A stretch of 64,000 nucleotides of DNA from Polyangiaceae bacterium (GCA_015075635.1 JABTUA010000001.1:2170001-2234000); one strand, 5' to 3'; numbered from the stretch's first letter, positions 14,972-24,413 are shown. Notes: generated by a model not told the origin, from the sequence alone. Made by a program: numbers and translations.

Positions 14972-16207
14972 ATGGGCTGCTTCGTGCGGGTCGCGCTGTG
15001 TCTGCCGCTAGTGGTCGGCTGCACGGCTTTCGACGGCGCCGAGGAGTTGCTCGACTCCGACGCGGGCGGGGACGCCCAGCTCGGCGGTAGCGGCGGATCC
15101 TTGGGCGACGGCGGCTGGGTCGGCGGCAGCGGTGGCACGAGCGCGGGTGGCACGAGCGCGGGCGGCACGAGCGCGGGCGGCACCAGCGCGGGCGGCACGA
15201 GCGCGGGCGGCACCAGCGCGGGTGGCACGAGCGCGGGTGGCACGAGCGCGGGTGGCACGAGCGCGGGTGGCACGAGCGCGGGTGGCACGAGCGCGGGCGG
15301 CACGAGCGCGGGCGGTGGCAGCGGCGGCGGCGCGTCGTGCCAAGGCCCGGCGGACTGCGCCGACGGCAACCCCTGCACCAACGAGAGCTGTACCGGCGGC
15401 CAGTGTGTGAAGACCTTCGTTGGGTCCGGAACGGCGTGCGGGAACAACACGGTGTGCGACGGCGCCGAGACCTGCGACGGCAGCGGCAACTGCCAGCCCG
15501 GAACTCCGCCTCAGGTCAACGACAACAACGCCTGCACGGTCGATTCTTGCGATCCCGTCACGGGCGTGAAGCACACGCCGGTGAGTGTCACCGACAACGA
15601 CGCCTGCACCACGGACTCCTGCAACCCGACCACGGGCGCCATCTCGCACACGCCGGTGAACATCGACGACGGCAACTCGTGCACGACCGACTCCTGCGAT
15701 CCGGTGACCGGGGTCAAGCACACCCCGAAGACCAGCTTCAGTCAGTGCGGCTCGAGCTGCCCCGCCGGGTATCACGTGTCGGCGCTCGGGACGAGCTGCT
15801 CCTGCGGAAGTTGCAGCTCGTCTCAGGCCACCTGCGCGCCGGACTGTGGGAACAGCTTCAGCAAGTGCGGCTCGGGGTGCCCGAGCGGGTACCACGTGTC
15901 GTCGGTGGGGACGAGCTGCTCGTGCGGGACGTGCAGCTCGACGCAGGTGACCTGCGCCGTGGACAGCGGCAATAGCTTCACCACCTGCGGCTCGAGCTGC
16001 CCGAGCGGGTACCACGTGTCGTCGGTGGGGACGAGCTGCTCGTGCGGGACGTGCAGCTCGACTCAGGTGAGCTGCGGCGTGAACAGCGGCAACAGCTTCA
16101 CCGTGTGCGGCTCGAGCTGTCCCGCCGGCTACCACGTGCAGTCGTCGGGCACGAGCTGCTCCTGCGGCACCTGCAGCTCGACGCAGGTCAGCTGCGTGAA
16201 GAACTAG
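14972..16207 (+). CDS. repeat-rich Cys lipoprotein
   Basis: A 411-residue lipoprotein. The signal peptide ends at VVGCTA, followed by a linker with twelve GGTSA pentapeptides. Next come repeats of the form DNNACTVDSCDPVTGVKHTPV (about residues 180-255), known from myxobacterial and other secreted proteins with DxDxCTxDxCD loops. Four C-terminal repeats of about 37 residues then share SFxxCGSSCPSGYHVSS and CSCGTCSSTQ. Each repeat holds six or seven Cys, presumably disulfide-bonded. The stop TAG overlaps the leftward TPR gene's stop in a CTAG. Confidence 0.8.
   Translation: MGCFVRVALCLPLVVGCTAFDGAEELLDSDAGGDAQLGGSGGSLGDGGWVGGSGGTSAGGTSAGGTSAGGTSAGGTSAGGTSAGGTSAGGTSAGGTSAGGTSAGGTSAGGTSAGGGSGGGASCQGPADCADGNPCTNESCTGGQCVKTFVGSGTACGNNTVCDGAETCDGSGNCQPGTPPQVNDNNACTVDSCDPVTGVKHTPVSVTDNDACTTDSCNPTTGAISHTPVNIDDGNSCTTDSCDPVTGVKHTPKTSFSQCGSSCPAGYHVSALGTSCSCGSCSSSQATCAPDCGNSFSKCGSGCPSGYHVSSVGTSCSCGTCSSTQVTCAVDSGNSFTTCGSSCPSGYHVSSVGTSCSCGTCSSTQVSCGVNSGNSFTVCGSSCPAGYHVQSSGTSCSCGTCSSTQVSCVKN
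15131..15310 (+). repeat. 12 x 15-base tandem repeat (GGTSA)
   Basis: Twelve 15-base units of the type GGTGGCACGAGCGCG encode the GGTSA linker. Units differ only in third positions, so this is a likely site of in-frame length variation. Confidence 0.9.
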
Positions 16208-18435
16208 CTCGGCGCCGCGGCCGTGGCGCCGATGCCGATGGCGCGTCGCACCTTCGCACAGCGTGCCGAGACCGAGAACGGGATCAGGTCGCGGATGCGA
16301 TCGGCGGCGCTGAGCCCGCCGACCACACGGCCGTCCACCGCGAGCATGCGCGCCGCGGCGGTGATGTCCCCGCACACCAGCAGGCCGGCGCGGCACGAGG
16401 CCAACTCGATGGCGCGGATCCAAGGCTTCAAGTCGAGGCGGCCGTCGCGGGCCTGCAGCGCTTCGACCACCCGCTCGAGCTCCGCGCGCCGCGCCGGATC
16501 GATGCGGGTGTGGAGCGCGTCGCGGAGCTGCACCACGTCCGAGGGCAAGCTCGACGGCAGGACCTGGGCCACGGCGGCGACCAGCACCGAGCGCAGCTCC
16601 GGCAGGGTTGGGAAGAAGGTGACCAGGCGACCGGTCAGGTGCTGGCAGGCCACCTCGCGCCCGATGGCGAAGGCCAGCTCGGGCACCGAGCGACCGGTGA
16701 GCATCGACTTGCCGAGCAAGAGCGCCGGCTCCGGCAGCGGGAGGTGTGCGATGCCGCCCGGGAGCTCCTCGGGCTTGGTGTAGACGTCCGGCAGCGGGAT
16801 GCCCAGGACGGCGCACACCCAGGCGACCGTGCGCACGGCGGTGAGCGTGGTCTTCTCCGGGTCGTGCCGCTCGGCACGGGTCAGATCCGGCAGGCGGCGC
16901 GCCGCGCGCAGCTGCTCGATGCGCAAGCTCGTGGCTGCCGGAGCGACCGCGTGCACTATGCGCGAGACGACCTCGTCGTGCTCGGGGGCGTAGAGCTCCG
17001 CCCAGCTGGCAGGGTCGAACGCGGCGCGCGGACGCGGCGTCGTCTCCGGGGCGAAGCGACGGTAGACCTCTTGCTCGTCCACGTCGGCCTCGCCCAGGTG
17101 CACCAGGACGGCGCAGGCGCAGTAGCCCCGGTCCACGTCACCCAGGCGGGTGCACACTCGATACAGGTCGCGAAACGTCTCCGCCCGCGCCGGGCCCCAC
17201 TCCGCGGCGTTCTCCAGGCAGCGCGCGGCGAGCTCGATCTCGTTGGTCTGCTCGAGCAAGGTGGCCAGGCGCGCCCGGGCCGTCACGTTGGACGGCGAGA
17301 GCACCACCAGTTGATCCAGCGCGACGATGGCGCCGCGCACGTCGTAGAGCCTCTCCGCGCGCAGCGTGGCCAGCCGGTCGAGCATGCCGGTCGCGGCGTC
17401 CTTCTCGCCGCGCTCGATCAGGCGATCGAGCTGCCGGACGTAGGCGCGCTCGATCCCGGAGAAATCGTCGTTCTTGAGCAGCACCGCCTCAATCGCCTCG
17501 AACGCCCCGGGGGCGGCGGGATCGTCGGCGATGGCAGCCTCGTAGAGCGCGACCGCCCGCGGCACGTCGTTGGTGCGACGGGCGCACATGCCCGCGGCCG
17601 CAGTCAGCGATCGGGCGCGATCGCGCGGGTTGTCGATGGTCTCCGAGAGCGCGACCTTGGCATCCACCGCCTCGCGCCAGCGCCCGGCTGCCTCCAGCGT
17701 GGCCTGCTTGCGCTCGAGCAGGCGCGGGTCGCGGGGGCGGAGCTCCAGGGCCTGCTCCAGCGCCTCGACCGTCGCGGTCAGCGAGTCGTCGGCGATGCTC
17801 GAGAGTAGATCCGCGCGCTCGGCGTCGGTCTCGGCGCAGCGGAGCAGGCGCCGGCGCAGCGCGGCCGCCGTCGCCGCGTCGTGCGAGCTGCGCGCCAGCT
17901 CGATGCGCTGCCGGAGGCCCGCCTGGTGATCGGGGAAGATGGCCAGCGCGCGATCGAGGAGCGCCGACGCGGCGGCGGTGGAGCCCCGGGCCGCCTCGAT
18001 GTTGGCCAAGCACACCAGCACCTCTGCGCGGCGCGGCCCGTGCTCCCAGGCGAGCAGCGAGTCCGCCAGGGAGTAGGCGCGGTACGCACGCTCCCAGTCA
18101 CCGCGATCGAAGTGCTGCGCGCCTTCCACGATGGCACCCTCCACCGCCGGGTCCTCCACGGGCTCGATGCGCCGCGCGCGCTTGGCGAGCCCGAGCTCCT
18201 CCCAGTCTCGCGCCTCGCAGCGTCCGGTGCCGGCTCGCGCGAGCACGACGAAGCCGCCGTCACCCGGCTCGTGCGCGCCGAGCGCCTCCGCGAGCGAGCG
18301 CGTCAGCGGATCGACGGCGGGCAGGGACACCAGCGAGACGTCGCCGGCGTCGAGCGTTTCGCGAAGCCACGCCGCCGGGCTCGTCTTGTAGACCGGCGGA
18401 TCGAGCACGAGGACGATACGCATAGGGAGATTCAT
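16204..18435 (-). CDS. large TPR-repeat protein, unknown
   Basis: A 743-residue cytosolic protein. The first 90 residues form a small alpha/beta region (MRIVLVLDPPVY), then tetratricopeptide-like helix pairs run from about 100 to 480 (for example GDWERAYRAYSLADSLLAWEHGP and ALEQALELRPRDPRLLERK). The last 240 residues include PELAFAIGREVACQHL, which recalls the M48 peptidase HExxH helix but lacks the histidines. This order is found in large myxobacterial TPR proteins of unknown job. An in-frame ATG at 18423 preceded by TATGAA is a possible alternative start. Confidence 0.75.
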   Translation of the reverse strand: MNLPMRIVLVLDPPVYKTSPAAWLRETLDAGDVSLVSLPAVDPLTRSLAEALGAHEPGDGGFVVLARAGTGRCEARDWEELGLAKRARRIEPVEDPAVEGAIVEGAQHFDRGDWERAYRAYSLADSLLAWEHGPRRAEVLVCLANIEAARGSTAAASALLDRALAIFPDHQAGLRQRIELARSSHDAATAAALRRRLLRCAETDAERADLLSSIADDSLTATVEALEQALELRPRDPRLLERKQATLEAAGRWREAVDAKVALSETIDNPRDRARSLTAAAGMCARRTNDVPRAVALYEAAIADDPAAPGAFEAIEAVLLKNDDFSGIERAYVRQLDRLIERGEKDAATGMLDRLATLRAERLYDVRGAIVALDQLVVLSPSNVTARARLATLLEQTNEIELAARCLENAAEWGPARAETFRDLYRVCTRLGDVDRGYCACAVLVHLGEADVDEQEVYRRFAPETTPRPRAAFDPASWAELYAPEHDEVVSRIVHAVAPAATSLRIEQLRAARRLPDLTRAERHDPEKTTLTAVRTVAWVCAVLGIPLPDVYTKPEELPGGIAHLPLPEPALLLGKSMLTGRSVPELAFAIGREVACQHLTGRLVTFFPTLPELRSVLVAAVAQVLPSSLPSDVVQLRDALHTRIDPARRAELERVVEALQARDGRLDLKPWIRAIELASCRAGLLVCGDITAAARMLAVDGRVVGGLSAADRIRDLIPFSVSARCAKVRRAIGIGATAAAPS

Positions 18436-18499
18436 ACCAGCCCGGCCGAGGCTCGTCGCCAGCGTTGACTCGGCGAGCGCTCCCGCAGATCATCGGCGG

Positions 18500-19783
18500 A
18501 TGCTGGGGAAATACCGCTCGCGGCCGCATGGCATCACCACCTGCGTCCTCTTGCCGCTCGTCCTTGCCGTCGCCTGCTCCGGAGCCGACTCCGCGCCGAC
18601 CGGTCCCGAGCCCGTGAGCGAGAGCGCGGACGCGATCGGGGTCGCCATCGCGAATGGCTGCATGGTCTTCTGGGACAAGATCAACTACGACACGCCGCTC
18701 AACAACGACGCGGGCGAGCTGATCGAGCTCCGCGTCGTGAAGAACGCTGGCTCGACCGCCACCACGCTCGGTCAGTGCGGGCTGGCGGCGCTGGTGCTGC
18801 TCAACGGCGACAACTGCCAACCCTACGCGACGATCAACCTCACCGCGGTCCAGATCCCGAACGACGGCTTCGTGCAAATCTGCGACACCGCGTGGAACTC
18901 GGCGTGCGACCTGGACCGGCCGCAGAACTGGCTGCAGAACGACAACGAGGCGCTCTTGTTCGTCGGCCCGGGTCTGACGCCGCTCCTGCACGCGAGCTGG
19001 GAGAACGTCGGCAACACCAAGATCTGCCTGCCGGCGGACGCCGGGACGTTGCCGTCGATCGTGGTCCCGACGGAGAACAACACCGCGCCCGATCAGATCT
19101 CGGTCTGGTGCAGCGGCGGCTTCCAGGTGCGCCCGGCGGCGACTGCCGGTCTGGGCATGGCGTACACCTGCGGCGCGGACGCCGGCGCGGACGCGGCCAC
19201 GGACGCTGCCAGCGACGGTGCCGGCGGCACTGGTGGAGCCGGAGACGCGGCGGTGGGTGGCAGCGGCGGCACGGCGACGGGCGGCAGCGGCGGCTCGGCG
19301 ACGGGCGGCAGCGGCAGCACGGCGACGGGCGGCAGCGGCGGCACGGCGACAGGTGGCAGCGGCGGCACGGCGACGGGTGGCAGCGGCGGCACCGGCGGCA
19401 GCGCAGGCGCCGCAACCAGCGGCACCGGCGGCGGCGCGACAGGCGGGGCTGCGGGAGCGGCGACCGGCGGCAGCGCAGGCGCCGCGACCGGCGGCGCTGC
19501 GGGTGCGGCGACGGGAGGCAGCGCAGGCGCAGCAACCGGCGGAGCCGCAGGCACAGCCAGCGGAGGCGGCGGCGCCGGCGGCACCGGCGGCAGCGGCACC
19601 GGCGGCAGCGGAACCGGCGGCAGCGGAACTGGCGGCAAGGCGGACGCCGGGCCAGGCAGCGGCAGTGACTCGGACGACGACGGCGGCTGCGGCTGTCGCG
19701 TGCCGGGCGGGTCGAGCGCGCCGAGCGGGAACCTGCTCGCGCTCCTGGGGGCCGCGCTCTTCTTCGCGCGCCGGCGTCGTTGA
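18500..19783 (+). CDS. exported protein with Gly-rich stalk and MYXO-CTERM tail
   Basis: A 427-residue protein. The signal peptide carries a lipobox-like LAVACSG. A globular domain of about 190 residues with six Cys follows (NGCMVFWDK, FVQICDTAWNSACD). The region 230-390 is almost only Gly, Ala, Ser and Thr in repeats (GGSGGTAT). The end is GCGCRVPGG, a hydrophobic stretch (NLLALLGAALFFA) and RRRR, a clear MYXO-CTERM sorting signal. Having both a lipobox-like site and a MYXO-CTERM is unusual; the Cys near the signal peptide may not be lipidated. It is probably a surface-displayed protein of unknown role. Confidence 0.75.
   Translation: MLGKYRSRPHGITTCVLLPLVLAVACSGADSAPTGPEPVSESADAIGVAIANGCMVFWDKINYDTPLNNDAGELIELRVVKNAGSTATTLGQCGLAALVLLNGDNCQPYATINLTAVQIPNDGFVQICDTAWNSACDLDRPQNWLQNDNEALLFVGPGLTPLLHASWENVGNTKICLPADAGTLPSIVVPTENNTAPDQISVWCSGGFQVRPAATAGLGMAYTCGADAGADAATDAASDGAGGTGGAGDAAVGGSGGTATGGSGGSATGGSGSTATGGSGGTATGGSGGTATGGSGGTGGSAGAATSGTGGGATGGAAGAATGGSAGAATGGAAGAATGGSAGAATGGAAGTASGGGGAGGTGGSGTGGSGTGGSGTGGKADAGPGSGSDSDDDGGCGCRVPGGSSAPSGNLLALLGAALFFARRRR
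19255..19398 (+). repeat. tandem 24-base-type Gly-rich coding repeats
   Basis: About five to six imperfect 24-base units (GGSGGTAT) encode part of the stalk of the MYXO-CTERM protein. Boundaries are approximate because the units grade into other Gly/Ala codons. Confidence 0.6.
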
Positions 19784-19786
19784 GCG

Positions 19787-20830
19787 TTGGCGGACGACGA
19801 CTCGCTCGAGCGGTCCACGGTGCCGGCGGCGCTGATCGCGGGCGTCGCCGGCTCGGCGGCTGCGTTCGGCTTGGATGCCGGCGCTTTGTTCCGGAGCGCT
19901 CGAATCCAGCCCGCCGAGTTGGCGGATCCGGCCGCGCGCGTGCCGCTCAGCCGCTACGTCGATCTCTGGGACGCCATCGCGCGGGACGACCGGGCCGTGC
20001 GCTTCGCGGTCTCGCTGGGCAGCGCGGTTCACATCGCCGCGCTCGGCGTGGTCGGCTACGCCATGCAACACGCTGCCAGCATCCGCGAAGCTTACGCCTG
20101 CTTCTCCCGCTTCAGCCGGCTGGTGAACGACCGCATTGCGCCGGAGATCGAGGAGCGCTCGGACGCGGTGGTGTTCCAACGCAGGCTGCCCGAGCGCGTC
20201 GTCCGGAACCCGGCCATGTGCATCGCCGGACCGCTCACGACCATACCCATCATCCGGGAGCTCGCGGGGCTCGCAGCCAGCCGGCCCATCGCCATCGACG
20301 TCGCGCTCCCCTCGGCGCCGCCGGCCGAGGTCGCGCTGGTGGAGCGAGCCTACGGCTGCCCGGTGCGGTTCCGGGCGGACAAGGCGGTGCTGCGCCTGCA
20401 CCGGGAGGTGTTCGACCTCCCGGTGCGAAGCCACGACGCAGCGCTCTTCCAGTACCTGTCGCGCCACGCCGAGGAGCTCGGGCGAGCCGTGCCGGACTCC
20501 CAGCGCGTGCCGGATCGGGTGCGGGTGTTCCTCCTCGAGCGCCTCGGCGCGGAGGTGCCGACCGCGCAGCAGGTCGCGAAGGCGCTCGCGTCGAGCGAGC
20601 GCACGCTGCATCGGCGCTTGTCCGAGGAGGGCACGAGCTTCGTCGCGCTCCTGGACGAGTGTCGTGAGCTCTTGGCACGGCGATACCTGGGAGATCCGTC
20701 GCTCACGCTGGACGAGATCGCGTTCTTGTTGGGCTACTCCGAGGCCAGCACGTTCCAGCGGGCGTTCCGGCGCTGGACCGGCGTGGCGCCCGGCGCGTTT
20801 CGCCGCTCACTTGCGGCCTCGCGAAAGTAG
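19787..20830 (+). CDS. AraC-family transcriptional regulator
   Basis: A 347-residue regulator. Residues about 20-210 match the arabinose-binding-like N-terminal domain of OruR/ArgR-type AraC proteins (PLSRYVDLWDAIARDD, ALGVVGYAMQHA). The C-terminal 100 residues hold the double helix-turn-helix, with QQVAKALASSERTLHRRLSE and LDEIAFLLGYSEASTFQRAF followed by FRRWTGVAPGAFR, the family signature. The start TTG at 19787 is three bases after the previous stop. The 3' end overlaps the convergent membrane-protein gene by 97 bases, suggesting it may regulate that gene. Confidence 0.92.
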   Translation: MADDDSLERSTVPAALIAGVAGSAAAFGLDAGALFRSARIQPAELADPAARVPLSRYVDLWDAIARDDRAVRFAVSLGSAVHIAALGVVGYAMQHAASIREAYACFSRFSRLVNDRIAPEIEERSDAVVFQRRLPERVVRNPAMCIAGPLTTIPIIRELAGLAASRPIAIDVALPSAPPAEVALVERAYGCPVRFRADKAVLRLHREVFDLPVRSHDAALFQYLSRHAEELGRAVPDSQRVPDRVRVFLLERLGAEVPTAQQVAKALASSERTLHRRLSEEGTSFVALLDECRELLARRYLGDPSLTLDEIAFLLGYSEASTFQRAFRRWTGVAPGAFRRSLAASRK

Positions 20831-21432
20831 GCGACGCCGAGCGGCGCCAGCGCGATCAGCCAGAGAACGCCAGCGGCGGGATAGGTGAAGCGGAGCGCGA
20901 GCTCCAGACCAGCGACCTGCGCGAGCGGGAAACCGACGCCGGCAGCTACCAGGCACGCAGCCACGCCACGCGGCATGGTGCGACCGGCGAACGCGCCGAC
21001 GCCGAGCAAGATCGAAGTCAGCGGGAACAGGGGCCCGAGCAGCGCCACGGACAAGAACTCCCAGCCAGGGTTCGAGTAGGTGGCAGCGAAGACCCCGTCA
21101 GCGGCGCCGTTGCTTCGGAAGGCGTGCTCGGCAACGCGTAGGAACTCCAGCGCCACTCCGACCGTCGCCCCGAACAGTCCGGTGACGCTGGTCAGCGCGC
21201 CGAGCCGTGGGTGGCTTCGGCCGACGCGTCGGGAGAGCTCCAGGTAGATCGGGACGAAGCAGGCGATGCCGAGGGAGCCGAAGATGCCCTCGACCCAGCT
21301 CGACACGCCCGGCGGGATGAGCCCGATCCCGAGCGCGAAGCTGGTGGTGGAAGCACAGAGCAGCGCGGGCCCGGCGACGAAGGCAGCGCCGAGCAAGGTC
21401 TTCTGGAACGAGGTGATTTCGTGGCTGTTCAT
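20734..21432 (-). CDS. multi-pass membrane protein, unknown
   Basis: A 232-residue inner-membrane protein with six or so hydrophobic segments and short loops. The N-terminus MNSHEITSFQKTLLG precedes the first segment. The layout is like DUF4386-type small membrane proteins found beside regulators, but no diagnostic motif is seen. AGGAGA lies about eight bases before the ATG, one of the few clear ribosome sites among host genes here. The last 97 bases are antisense to the AraC gene. It may be the regulator's target, by position only. Confidence 0.7.
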   Translation of the reverse strand: MNSHEITSFQKTLLGAAFVAGPALLCASTTSFALGIGLIPPGVSSWVEGIFGSLGIACFVPIYLELSRRVGRSHPRLGALTSVTGLFGATVGVALEFLRVAEHAFRSNGAADGVFAATYSNPGWEFLSVALLGPLFPLTSILLGVGAFAGRTMPRGVAACLVAAGVGFPLAQVAGLELALRFTYPAAGVLWLIALAPLGVAYFREAASERRNAPGATPVQRRNARWNVLASE

Positions 21433-21534
21433 CGGTGTCTCTCCTGTGCGTTCAGCCTAGGCCTCGGCTGCGACAGGCGGCATGGCCGGAACCGCCAGAG
21501 TCCTGGCAGCTTCGGCCAGATGCGGACCCGGGCG

Positions 21535-22956
21535 TCACTCGCTGAACAGCACGGCGTAGTTGTCGCGGCGGAACTCGCGGGCGAGGCTCGCGACCGAGCG
21601 CACGTAGTGCTCGGGTCGCTCGGTGAAGAACCCGCCGTGGTCGAGCTCGAAGATGAAGTTCACCGCGTCTCCGCGGCGGGCCGCGGCGAGCGCCTTGGGG
21701 TAGCGGCGCAAGAGCATCTCCACGTAGTCGAGGGCGCCGTGCTCGGGTGCCTCGTAGCTGCGGAAGCGGGCGCGGATGCGGCGCGCGCCGTCGTCGGCCT
21801 CCTCCCAGGTCCACCAGTTGGCGGTCCCGCCGTCGGGGGCCCGGCCCTTCAGCCCCGCGTAGTTGTAGTCCACCATCCAGCGGCCGCGTCCGGTCTCGAG
21901 CGCCCACTGGCCCCAGAGCACGCTGATCACCTCCTCGGTCGCGCGCTCGCCGGTCAGGTGTTCCCAGGCCTGGGCGAGGTAGCGGGTGGCGTCGTTGGGC
22001 GACATCGGGGTCGGGCGGCGCGGACGATCGATGCGCTTCGGCTTGGGCGGCTTCGGCGCGCGGGCGACTCGCGGAGTGGGCGCGGGAGCTACGGCCGCTG
22101 GTAGCGGCGGTGCTGCCACGACCACGGGCTCGGGCTCGGGCGCAGCGGGAGGCGGCTCCGGAGCAGGAGCGGGCGGCGGGGCCGGAGCAGGTGGGGGACG
22201 GGGAGGCGCGGGAGCGGGCGCGGGCGGTGCAGCGGCGATCGGCTCTGGCTCGGGCGCCGGCACGGCGGCGGGGGTGGGCGCGGGCGCCGGAGGGGGGAGC
22301 GGAGCTGCAACGGCCACCGGTCTGGGCTCCGGCGGGGGCTCGGGAGCTGGGGCCTTGGCGACGACGGGCTCCTCGGCGGGTCGCTCGATGGCCGCCGGCA
22401 GCGTCTCTTCGAGGAGCTGTGGCGGGCGGCGCGGTGCGGGCTGCTTCGGGACGCTGAACGCGGCCGCGACGACCGTCGCCTTTGGGATGGGCTCGGCCTT
22501 TGGCGCGGGCGGCGGCGGTGCGGGCGGTGGAGGTGGCGGGGGCGCCGGCTTGCGCGCGACCACCAGCGGCTTCGGCGGCTCCGGCCTCGGCGCAGGCGGC
22601 GGTGGGGGCACGAGCTCCGGCTCGGGCGCTGGGGGGGCAGAGCGCACGACCAGGATCAGGGCGTCCCGCGTGTCGCTCGGGAGCCGCATCCCGCGGCGTA
22701 GCTTGAGCTTCTTCGCTGGCGTGGGCTGCTCGGACGTCGCGACGGCGTCGGGCCCGAGCAGCGCGTGCACCCACGAGCGTTCGGCCTTCCCGCCCTTGGG
22801 TTTCTCCGGTTCGGCGTTGCAGGCGTGCGCGATGAGGCCCGCGCTCACCGCGCACACGCCGAGGCTCGGACCGGCGTCGGCCAACCGTGAGCGCACGCGC
22901 GCCCAGAAACCCGGGCGTCGGGAGGGAGCGGGCCAGCGTACCGAGCGGACGTGCAC
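21535..22956 (-). CDS. proline-rich murein hydrolase (glucosaminidase-like)
   Basis: A 473-residue protein. A hydrophobic segment near residues 28-46 (LGVCAVSAGLIAHAC) could be a signal or anchor. From about 105 to 315 it is almost all Pro, Ala and Glu (repeats such as PAPEPEP), a rigid periplasm-spanning linker. The last 140 residues (MSPNDATRYLAQAWEHL, VLWGQWALETGRGRWMVDYNYAGLKG) match glucosaminidase domains of the FlgJ/LytG type, with Glu of ALETG the likely catalytic acid. It would cut peptidoglycan. GTG is used as the start; the alternative is an internal codon. Confidence 0.75.
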   Translation of the reverse strand: MHVRSVRWPAPSRRPGFWARVRSRLADAGPSLGVCAVSAGLIAHACNAEPEKPKGGKAERSWVHALLGPDAVATSEQPTPAKKLKLRRGMRLPSDTRDALILVVRSAPPAPEPELVPPPPPAPRPEPPKPLVVARKPAPPPPPPPAPPPPAPKAEPIPKATVVAAAFSVPKQPAPRRPPQLLEETLPAAIERPAEEPVVAKAPAPEPPPEPRPVAVAAPLPPPAPAPTPAAVPAPEPEPIAAAPPAPAPAPPRPPPAPAPPPAPAPEPPPAAPEPEPVVVAAPPLPAAVAPAPTPRVARAPKPPKPKRIDRPRRPTPMSPNDATRYLAQAWEHLTGERATEEVISVLWGQWALETGRGRWMVDYNYAGLKGRAPDGGTANWWTWEEADDGARRIRARFRSYEAPEHGALDYVEMLLRRYPKALAAARRGDAVNFIFELDHGGFFTERPEHYVRSVASLAREFRRDNYAVLFSE

Positions 22957-23018
22957 GAGCGTGGGCCATTCAACCTTGCCGGGGCCCGGACGGCCAACTC
23001 ACCGGCGCCGCGTGCTAG

Positions 23019-24152
23019 GTGTCGCGAGTGAGCGTTTGGAGACGCGCCGCCGTGCTCGCGCTGTGCTGGCTCGCGACCTCCGCGCTCCTGCCCCGTCACG
23101 TCGCGGGCTGGCGGGCGCGCGCCTTCCTCAGCGGGGATCTCGAGACCCAGGACGCGCTCGCGCAGGCGGTCGTGCGGAGCGTGCTCGAGCAGAAGGAGCT
23201 CACCTTCTATCGCACCGGGCAGAGCCGCTTCGACGGCCAGAGCGCCGTCGCCATCTATCAGATGACCCTGCTCGGCCTCGGCCAGATCGTGCTCGATCAC
23301 CCGGAGAAGCGGCAGGCCTACCTGCCGGCGATGCGCGTCGCTGCCGATCGCCTAGTGAACCCGCAGACGCTCTCGTACGCGGCGTCCGTCTACGGCCAGC
23401 ACGGCGTCACCCGCATGGATCCGGGCGAGGGGCACGCCTACCTGGGCTACGTGAACCTGGGGCTCGGCATGCTGCGCCTGATCGAGCCGGAGACACCCCA
23501 CGCGGCGCTCCACGATCGGATCACCGAGGCGCTCGCCCAGCGTGTCTTCTCGGCGCCGACGGGGATGACCGAGACCTATCCCGGTGAGACCTGGCCTCCG
23601 GACGTGACGGCGGTGGTGGGCTCCATCGGCCTGCACGCGCGGGCCACCGGGCGCGATCGCAGCCGCGAGCTCGACGCCTGGGCCGAGCGCTTCGCCAAGT
23701 GCACCATCCACGCGTCGGGCTACCTGGTGCAGCGCTCGCGGAGCGGGACCTGCATCCCCCTCGACGCGCCGCGCGGCTCCGGCACCGCGGTCGGCGCCTA
23801 CTTCCTGAGCTTCGCGCACCGCGGCCTGTCGGCGCGCCTGGCCGCTGCTCTGGCGGGAGACGGCCGCCGGACGTTGTTCGGCTTCGGTGGCATCCGCGAG
23901 TACCCGTCCGGCTTCGACGGGCTCGGCGACGTGAACGCGGGACCGATCGTGCTCGGCGTGTCCGTTGGTGCCACGGGGTTCGGCCTCGGCGCCGCTCGCG
24001 CTCACCGCCAGGACGAGCTGTTCGTAGAGCTCTACCGCACGGCGGCGCTCTTCGGCGTGCCGGCGTCGCGCGGGGCGGAGCGCCCGTTCGCCATCGGCGG
24101 CGCGCTGGGCAACGCGCTGCTCTTGGCCATGCTGACGGCGAGGCCCGTGTGA
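23019..24152 (+). CDS. exported or membrane-anchored helical protein, unknown
   Basis: A 377-residue protein with a single N-terminal hydrophobic segment (AAVLALCWLATSALL) that may be a signal or anchor. The rest is rich in helices with conserved-looking aromatic and His positions (YGQHGVTRMDPGEGHAYLGYVNLGLG, SGTAVGAYFLSFAHRGLS), an alpha/alpha-toroid-like layout. I do not recognise the family. A GTG at 23028 with TAGGT seven bases upstream is an alternative start. The stop overlaps the next gene's GTG (GTGA). Confidence 0.65.
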   Translation: MSRVSVWRRAAVLALCWLATSALLPRHVAGWRARAFLSGDLETQDALAQAVVRSVLEQKELTFYRTGQSRFDGQSAVAIYQMTLLGLGQIVLDHPEKRQAYLPAMRVAADRLVNPQTLSYAASVYGQHGVTRMDPGEGHAYLGYVNLGLGMLRLIEPETPHAALHDRITEALAQRVFSAPTGMTETYPGETWPPDVTAVVGSIGLHARATGRDRSRELDAWAERFAKCTIHASGYLVQRSRSGTCIPLDAPRGSGTAVGAYFLSFAHRGLSARLAAALAGDGRRTLFGFGGIREYPSGFDGLGDVNAGPIVLGVSVGATGFGLGAARAHRQDELFVELYRTAALFGVPASRGAERPFAIGGALGNALLLAMLTARPV

Positions 24153-24391
24153 AGCGCCGCCTGCGCTGGCCCGTGCTCGGGACGCTCGGCCTCGCCTTGC
24201 TCGAGCTCGCGCTGGGTCGGGCGCTGGCCACGCACGAGCCCCTCGCGGCCGTCTTGACCGGCAAGCTCTGGGTCGCCTTCCTCGCGCTCTCTGCGCTGTC
24301 GGTGAGACTCCTGCTGTTCTTCGGCGCGCCGGCCTGGCTCGCCGCAGCGTGTCTCGAGCTCTGGCTCGGCTCGCGTGCCGGGCGGCGCTGA
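24149..24391 (+). CDS. small membrane protein
   Basis: An 80-residue protein with three hydrophobic segments (LGTLGLALLELALG, LWVAFLALSALSVRLLLFFG, APAWLAAACLELWLG) and basic ends. It starts with GTG inside a GTGA overlap with the preceding gene, so the pair is translationally coupled and probably works together at the membrane. No family is recognised. Confidence 0.65.
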   Translation: MKRRLRWPVLGTLGLALLELALGRALATHEPLAAVLTGKLWVAFLALSALSVRLLLFFGAPAWLAAACLELWLGSRAGRR

Positions 24392-24413
24392 GTTGCTCGC
24401 CTCTGCCGAGCCT

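Noticed and set aside
15131..15310. CRISPR array
   Set aside because: The 15-base units have no spacers and are translated as GGTSA within a lipoprotein.
16204..16900. M48-type peptidase at the end of the TPR protein
   Set aside because: The helix PELAFAIGREVACQHL lacks the HExxH histidines.
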